Source of the DNA: Polyangia bacterium
Lineage (GTDB): Bacteria; Myxococcota_A; Polyangia; Polyangiales; Polyangiaceae
Direction: 5' to 3'
DNA length: 10,557 nt
Assembly (NCBI GenBank): GCA_030430975.1
Contig: JAUIKB010000101.1
Span: forward strand, 1-10,557
The notes below the pieces were generated by a model. The model was not told where the DNA came from. It ran no database searches and was given only the letters and a program-made list of their open reading frames with translations. A program made the position numbers and the translations under genes. Below, piece after piece: positions 6,804-10,557 of the stretch; the first letter of the stretch is position 1, and each line of letters starts with the position of its first letter.

Positions 6804-8408
6804 TTAAGATTCGGTGAGATACTTCACAAGATCCCCGGGGTGCAGCGGCTGACCCGTGGCCCGAACCAGGTGTTCGTCGGTGGTCCACCGCACCCCGCTC
6901 GCTACTAACCGCTCGCGGATAAACCGACCCGAACGGCGGCTGATCCAATTCGAAGCAAAGCGCCGCTGCAGAGCCGCTCGCACCTGCACCGACATCATCG
7001 CCGCGACCAGATAGCTCTGGCGATACACAGGGTAACTGGCGTGAAACGGTGATGCGGCCCACACGGGGACGACCCCGCGAGGGGTGTAGGTCAAAAGCGC
7101 CTGCCGTTCGATATGTAGCGATAGCGCGTCGAGGTCAGCGGCCGGATCCTCATACGCTCGACGCTCGAACTCGATCAGCCCAAGCAGGCGCCGGACGTGA
7201 ACGACGGCCACGGCGCGTCGCCGGGCGCTGAGCTGTGCTGCGGTCTTCGGGGCAAGCCGTAAAGCGCCGCGCAGGGCGTTCGGTGCATCGAGCAGCCGCC
7301 CGAACACCTCGGCCTGCCCCTCGGCGAAGCCCGGTGAGCTGAGTCCGGGAATCCACTCATAGCCTTTCAACAGCGGCGCTGTCTCGGTGGTCGCCGTCGC
7401 GACAAACGCATGACCGAACTCGTGCAGAAGCGTCGCTAAGAAGCGATGCCCTGACTGCGGTCGGACTACCACGCGTACGTCGTCGGGTACCCGCACGCTG
7501 ATCGCCTGGCCCCCGAACGCGAAGTCACGTACCCGCACCTCCACGGCCCCCAGATCGAAGCCGAACTGCGCGAACACTTCACGCGCCACTTCGATCGCGC
7601 GTTCGCGTGGAAATTCTTCAGCAGCAACAGGAAGCGCGGTCTCTAGCGCGTACTGCATATCCCACGGCGCCAGCCGACGGCGTACCCGCGTAACGAGCTG
7701 TCTCTGAAGGATCTGCATCGACCGGCGCGTGGTGCGCCTGAGCGCGCCTGTGAGCTGGTCGAGTCGCCCCGGATCGACCCCACGCAGACGCAACAACGCT
7801 TCGTAGTAGCTGCGCTGACCCTCCGCCCGCGCGACGGCGTTGCGGCGCGTGAGGAGCTTTATTAGAAGCGGCCGCGCCAGCTTGTGGAGTTCTCCATACA
7901 GGCGCCTAACCTCTAGCCGGTCGCCGTAGGTCGAGGACGTCCGGAGCTCGGTCAGGTCGGCGCGCTTCAGCGCTCCGCCGGAACCCTTGAACCGATGCTC
8001 TGAGATCAGTTGTTCCAAGGCATCGCTCAGTCTGAGCGCCTCGGGATCGCGAAGCAGTTTCAGACTCGTCGCGCCCGCCGTCCACAAGGCGTGCTGCCGC
8101 GGCGACACCAGGCGCCCAGCTGACTGCTCGAGCAAACGCTGCGCCTCGGCGAACAGTTCTTGCTCGTCAGCGCGAACGGCGCGCATCTGCGCTTCGCGCC
8201 CAGGGTTCTTCACCCCGGCATACATCTGCCACTGCAGCAGCCCGTGGGTCGCCATGAGCTGCTCGTAGGCGGCGGCGAGTTCTTGCAGGCGACGGCGCGC
8301 GGTGCCCCCGGCCGTGGCTGACGCGAATGGATCGGCTGCGTGCCGCGCGCCGCACGCAGCGGCTGCCACACAGCTCGTCAGCACACTGAGCAGGTTTCGC
8401 CGGTCCAC
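6804..8408 (-). CDS. Exported zinc metallopeptidase, M3-like (HEFGH)
   Basis: The 534-residue product carries HEFGH (H329, E330, H333) and, 30 residues on, FAEGQAEVF with E363 as likely third zinc ligand. This HExxH...E layout is that of gluzincin peptidases of the M3/M2 kind. The long helical N-terminal half and the C-terminal segment with SPFHASYPVYRQSYL also fit that group, whose members cleave oligopeptides in a deep channel. The N-terminus MDRRNLLSVL plus an Ala-rich stretch ending AAAC-G (C19) looks like an export signal: possibly a lipobox, though the -3 Ala is unusual, and the Arg pair hints at Tat export. It should therefore act outside the cytoplasmic membrane. GTG 8408 is chosen because it gives this signal; no Shine-Dalgarno is seen. 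It heads the minus-strand block and is divergent from the small lipoprotein gene. Catalytic class is fairly sure; the substrate is unknown. Confidence 0.8.
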   Translation of the reverse strand: MDRRNLLSVLTSCVAAAACGARHAADPFASATAGGTARRRLQELAAAYEQLMATHGLLQWQMYAGVKNPGREAQMRAVRADEQELFAEAQRLLEQSAGRLVSPRQHALWTAGATSLKLLRDPEALRLSDALEQLISEHRFKGSGGALKRADLTELRTSSTYGDRLEVRRLYGELHKLARPLLIKLLTRRNAVARAEGQRSYYEALLRLRGVDPGRLDQLTGALRRTTRRSMQILQRQLVTRVRRRLAPWDMQYALETALPVAAEEFPRERAIEVAREVFAQFGFDLGAVEVRVRDFAFGGQAISVRVPDDVRVVVRPQSGHRFLATLLHEFGHAFVATATTETAPLLKGYEWIPGLSSPGFAEGQAEVFGRLLDAPNALRGALRLAPKTAAQLSARRRAVAVVHVRRLLGLIEFERRAYEDPAADLDALSLHIERQALLTYTPRGVVPVWAASPFHASYPVYRQSYLVAAMMSVQVRAALQRRFASNWISRRSGRFIRERLVASGVRWTTDEHLVRATGQPLHPGDLVKYLTES

Positions 8409-8457
8409 GGATTCAAACTAGCCCGAGTTGGTTGAGCGCCTCGGAAAAACGCCTGGG

Positions 8458-8486
8458 TTGGCGCGCAGCACCGTCGAGCGTAGTGT
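8458..8486 (+). promoter_or_regulatory. Possible promoter in the divergent gap
   Basis: Within the 88-nt gap between the divergent peptidase and lipoprotein genes, the plus strand has TTGGCG (8458-8463), a 17-nt spacer, and TAGTGT (8481-8486). The hexamers match the housekeeping consensus at 4/6 and 3/6. The -10-like box ends 10 nt before ATG 8497, again predicting little or no leader. Weak by itself. Confidence 0.22.
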
Positions 8487-8496
8487 GTCGATCAGC

Positions 8497-8799
8497 ATGT
8501 GGCGATGGATTGGCGCCGGACTGGGTTGCCTGATGGTCAGTGGCTGCGTCTTGGAGTTGGAAGACGAGCCGGCGCCAGAACCGGCTAAGGGCATTCACCC
8601 TGAGTTTCGGCCCGGGCAATGCGGCGAAGAAGCGGCGCAGCTGTGCCTGACGAGCGAAGCCTCATCCGTTGGCACAGATGGATGGTGCGCACTGCGCTGC
8701 TACCGACCCTGTCGCAGTACGTCGCAGTGGCTGTGCTTCGGCGACCCTATCTGCTCGGAGGATCCGGAAAAACGGCCAAAAAGCTGCCCCACTGAGTAG
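8497..8799 (+). CDS. Small cysteine-rich lipoprotein
   Basis: This 100-residue protein is not a family I recognise. It begins MWRWIGAGLG and has a clean lipobox VSGC (14-17), so signal peptidase II should cut before C17 and leave a lipid-anchored protein. An acidic Pro/Glu linker (about 20-30) follows, then a compact region with exactly eight cysteines (42, 50, 64, 68, 72, 80, 86, 97), an even number that suggests four disulfides in an oxidising compartment. Asp at +2 is absent (it is Val), which favours sorting to the outer membrane if Lol rules apply. ATG 8497 is chosen over TTG 8428 in the same frame because it places the signal peptide at the N-terminus. It is divergent from the peptidase and 51 nt upstream of the desaturase. 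Small Cys-rich lipoproteins of unknown role are common in myxobacteria. A metal-binding role is a less likely alternative. Confidence 0.8.
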   Translation: MWRWIGAGLGCLMVSGCVLELEDEPAPEPAKGIHPEFRPGQCGEEAAQLCLTSEASSVGTDGWCALRCYRPCRSTSQWLCFGDPICSEDPEKRPKSCPTE

Positions 8800-8832
8800 C
8801 TTCGGCAGGAGCCGTCTCGGCATCTTACATTG

Positions 8833-8841
8833 TGCTACAGT
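8833..8841 (+). promoter_or_regulatory. Possible extended -10 ahead of the desaturase
   Basis: TGCTACAGT at 8833-8841 matches the extended -10 form (TG, one base, then TACAGT, 4/6 to TATAAT). It ends 9 nt before ATG 8851, so transcription would begin at or within a few bases of the start codon. No good -35 lies 17 nt upstream, which an extended -10 may not need. Confidence 0.25.
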
Positions 8842-8850
8842 CCGCGCCTC

Positions 8851-9894
8851 ATGGCTCAGGCCGCCGCTCAAGAAACCGACAACACGCCGTTCTATGACCG
8901 GTGGTTGCTCAGTCTGATCAACGATCCGCGCGACTTGCCGTTTGTCTATTTGATCGGCCAGTGCCTGGTGATGGCGGCGCTCGGCGTCGGGCTGTTCTTC
9001 GTGACCGAGCATTTTTGGTGGTTCGCGGTCGGGTACTGGCTGTTGGTTGGGGTCACGACCCTAGACCGCTTCATCTTGATGTTGCACTGCACGTCTCACC
9101 GGATGCTCTTCAAGAAGAAGTACGCCCCGCTGAACAAGCTGATCCCGGTGTGGATCAGTCCGTTCTTTGGCGAGACACCGTGGACCTATTTCGTGCACCA
9201 CATGGGCATGCATCATCCGGAGAACAACCTCCCGGACGACCTGAGTACGACGATGCCTTTCCAGCGGGACCGACTGAGCCATTGGCTGATGTACTTCGGC
9301 CGATTCATGACCATCGGAATCTTCGAACTCGGGCGGTACCACCGCCGCAAGGGCAACGCTCGAATGCTGACTAAGATGGCATTTGGCGAAATCGCATTCC
9401 TGCTCGGCTGCGCTGTGCTGGCGTGGTTCAACTGGCGTGCCACAGTGGCGGTGTTCTTTGGCCCGATGGTCGTCGTTCGACTGCTGATGATGGCAGGCAA
9501 CTGGGGGCAGCACGCCTTCATCAAGCACGATGACCCGGCGAACGCCTATGCCAACAGCATCACCTGCATTAACACACGGTATAATCGCCGCTGCTTCAAC
9601 GACGGCTACCACATTCACCATCATGTGAAGGCACGCTGTCATTGGACGGAGTATCCCGGTGAGTTCGAGTCCAACAAAGCCGAGTACGGACGCCAGGACG
9701 CCATCGTGTTCGACGGCATCGATTTCTTTCAGGTTTGGTTGATGCTGGTCACCGGTCGCTACAAGAGCCTCGCCAAGCGCTTCGTTCAGCTGCCTGGAGC
9801 GCCAGAGCGCAGCCAAGAAGAAGTGATCGCGCTGCTCAAGGAACGGACTCGACGTTTCTCGCCAGACGAGCTGAACCGCTATTCCAATGCTTAG
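8851..9894 (+). CDS. Membrane fatty-acid desaturase family protein
   Basis: The 347-residue protein has the three histidine boxes of the membrane di-iron desaturase/hydroxylase superfamily: HCTSH (79-83), HHMGMHH (116-122) and HIHHH (254-258), plus a conserved-looking NWGQH (217-221) that often supplies a further ligand. Hydrophobic spans at about 31-52, 55-71, 177-193 and 197-215 give a hairpin arrangement, with the histidines on the cytoplasmic face. Enzymes of this group use O2, electrons from ferredoxin or cytochrome b5, and an acyl chain to introduce a double bond or hydroxyl. Regiochemistry and whether the substrate is lipid-, CoA- or ACP-bound cannot be told. No electron-transfer domain is fused. 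ATG 8851 is preferred over in-frame TTG 8830. The next gene begins 15 nt after its stop, so the two are probably cotranscribed. The family is sure; the exact reaction is not. Confidence 0.9.
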   Translation: MAQAAAQETDNTPFYDRWLLSLINDPRDLPFVYLIGQCLVMAALGVGLFFVTEHFWWFAVGYWLLVGVTTLDRFILMLHCTSHRMLFKKKYAPLNKLIPVWISPFFGETPWTYFVHHMGMHHPENNLPDDLSTTMPFQRDRLSHWLMYFGRFMTIGIFELGRYHRRKGNARMLTKMAFGEIAFLLGCAVLAWFNWRATVAVFFGPMVVVRLLMMAGNWGQHAFIKHDDPANAYANSITCINTRYNRRCFNDGYHIHHHVKARCHWTEYPGEFESNKAEYGRQDAIVFDGIDFFQVWLMLVTGRYKSLAKRFVQLPGAPERSQEEVIALLKERTRRFSPDELNRYSNA

Positions 9895-9909
9895 TCGCGA
9901 GCACCCCGC

Positions 9910-10557
9910 ATGACGCGGGACGGCGCCAGTCGCTCTGAGTTCATCGGCTACGTTCCGATCGGCGCGGCCGCCATCGCCGCCGTAGTCGTCACCGCGCTAG
10001 CGCCGCGCGGTCGTGCTGTGCCGCTACAGCCCGAGACACCCGTGGCCTCGAGTGTAGCCTCCGCTGCACATCGCGCGCCGGGACCGTCCAGTTCGGCACC
10101 ACCCACGTCGTCGTCGCCCCGCCAGCTGCCGCCACCGAAGCTACCGGTCCTGCGTCCCCCGCCGCTGGCGCAGCTAACGAAGAACAGCCAGCTGAGCTGG
10201 CAGCTGTTCGCCGCGGATGGGTTCCGGGTCGCCCTACCCGCCAAGCCCAAGGACTTCGAGTTCACCAGCCGAACACTGCTCGGTGAACTGACCCAACGGG
10301 GCATCGAGGCCAAGCTCGGCTCGATCGCGACGTTCAGCGCCGCCGTCACGAGCTACCCGCGCGGACCTCGATCGGCGCAGGAGCGCTCCACGTACTACAT
10401 GCACGCGCGTCACCAGACGCGCAGTCGGGTCAAAGGCAACGAGACGAGCTCTCGGCAGATCACCCTTGCCGGCCAGCCAGCCGAACGATTCGGAGGTGCG
10501 ATCTCCAACGTGCGCAGCTACGAGGCCGTCGCGGTAGCGCTGGGTTCGAAAATGTAC
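9910..10557 (+). CDS. Pro-rich single-span membrane protein, 3' end missing
   Basis: A frame from ATG 9910 stays open to the last base (216 codons), so the gene continues beyond the window. The product starts with a short polar segment, then a hydrophobic span at about 14-31 (YVPIGAAAIAAVVVTALA), then a Ser/Pro/Ala-rich linker to about residue 90, then a folded region beginning SWQLFAADGFRVALPAKP (96-113). The phrase 'F-x-x-DGF-x-V-x-LP-x-KP' resembles domains in many myxobacterial and planctomycete hypothetical proteins, where a similar strand opens a small beta-rich domain; I do not recognise a function. The topology suggests an N-terminal anchor with the globular part outside the cytoplasm. 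It follows the desaturase by 15 nt. An ORF on the opposite strand (9948-10349) is judged a shadow, as it is wholly overlapped and has a low-complexity product. Confidence 0.7.
   Translation, partial: MTRDGASRSEFIGYVPIGAAAIAAVVVTALAPRGRAVPLQPETPVASSVASAAHRAPGPSSSAPPTSSSPRQLPPPKLPVLRPPPLAQLTKNSQLSWQLFAADGFRVALPAKPKDFEFTSRTLLGELTQRGIEAKLGSIATFSAAVTSYPRGPRSAQERSTYYMHARHQTRSRVKGNETSSRQITLAGQPAERFGGAISNVRSYEAVAVALGSKMY

Noticed and set aside
8803..8814. CGGC-AGGA-GCCG hairpin after the Cys-rich lipoprotein gene
   Set aside because: Only four base pairs and no T-run follow; too weak for an intrinsic terminator.
9061..9816. Minus-strand 251-codon open frame
   Set aside because: Antisense to the desaturase with its three His boxes; the His/Val/Glu-rich product mirrors the desaturase codons.
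9948..10349. Minus-strand 133-codon open frame with Ser/Gly/Ala-rich product
   Set aside because: Overlapped by the plus-strand Pro-rich gene, which shows a proper anchor, linker and folded region; the minus-strand product is low complexity.

Overview
The window is GC-rich throughout, uses GTG and TTG starts freely, and packs its genes tightly on both strands. A Hanks-type Ser/Thr kinase with a cytoplasmic kinase region, one membrane span and a Lys/Pro-rich extracytoplasmic tail, small Cys-rich lipoproteins and a Pro-rich single-span membrane protein together suggest a myxobacterium-like member of Myxococcota, perhaps Polyangia. That placement is inferred from gene style; no rRNA or other marker gene is present. 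I see no tRNA, rRNA, CRISPR array, insertion sequence, integrase or phage gene. The region looks like ordinary chromosomal backbone with a few local oddities.

Layout. Bases 1-1697 (+) hold the 3' part of a ferritin-like di-iron protein gene followed, 11 nt later, by an alpha/beta hydrolase. These run tail to tail, one base apart, into a four-gene minus-strand block read from 8408 down to 1699: an exported zinc peptidase of the M3-like HEFGH type, a double-headed Ser/Thr kinase with two complete catalytic domains, ThiD (HMP/HMP-phosphate kinase of thiamine synthesis), and a PaaZ/BoxD-type CoA-linked semialdehyde dehydrogenase. Kinase and thiD are 4 nt apart and probably translationally coupled. 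From 8497 to the right edge three plus-strand genes follow: an 8-cysteine lipoprotein, a membrane fatty-acid desaturase, and the start of a Pro-rich single-span membrane protein that runs off the window.

How they may work together. The minus-strand genes do not make one recognisable pathway: a surface peptidase, a signalling kinase, a cofactor kinase and a catabolic dehydrogenase share strand and close spacing only. The dehydrogenase could serve aerobic CoA-thioester aromatic degradation, in which ring epoxidation is done by di-iron enzymes, but the partial ferritin-like protein next to it is on the opposite strand and is not recognisably PaaA or BoxB, so that link is weak.

The most notable observations are an exact 27-bp in-frame tandem duplication just before the last metal-binding motif of the ferritin-like protein, which changes a ligand spacing from 30 to 39 residues; the tandem active kinase; and several genes with no Shine-Dalgarno but -10-like hexamers 8-10 nt ahead of the start codon, a pattern that would fit leaderless transcripts. 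I did not find convincing evidence of a wholly new system here.
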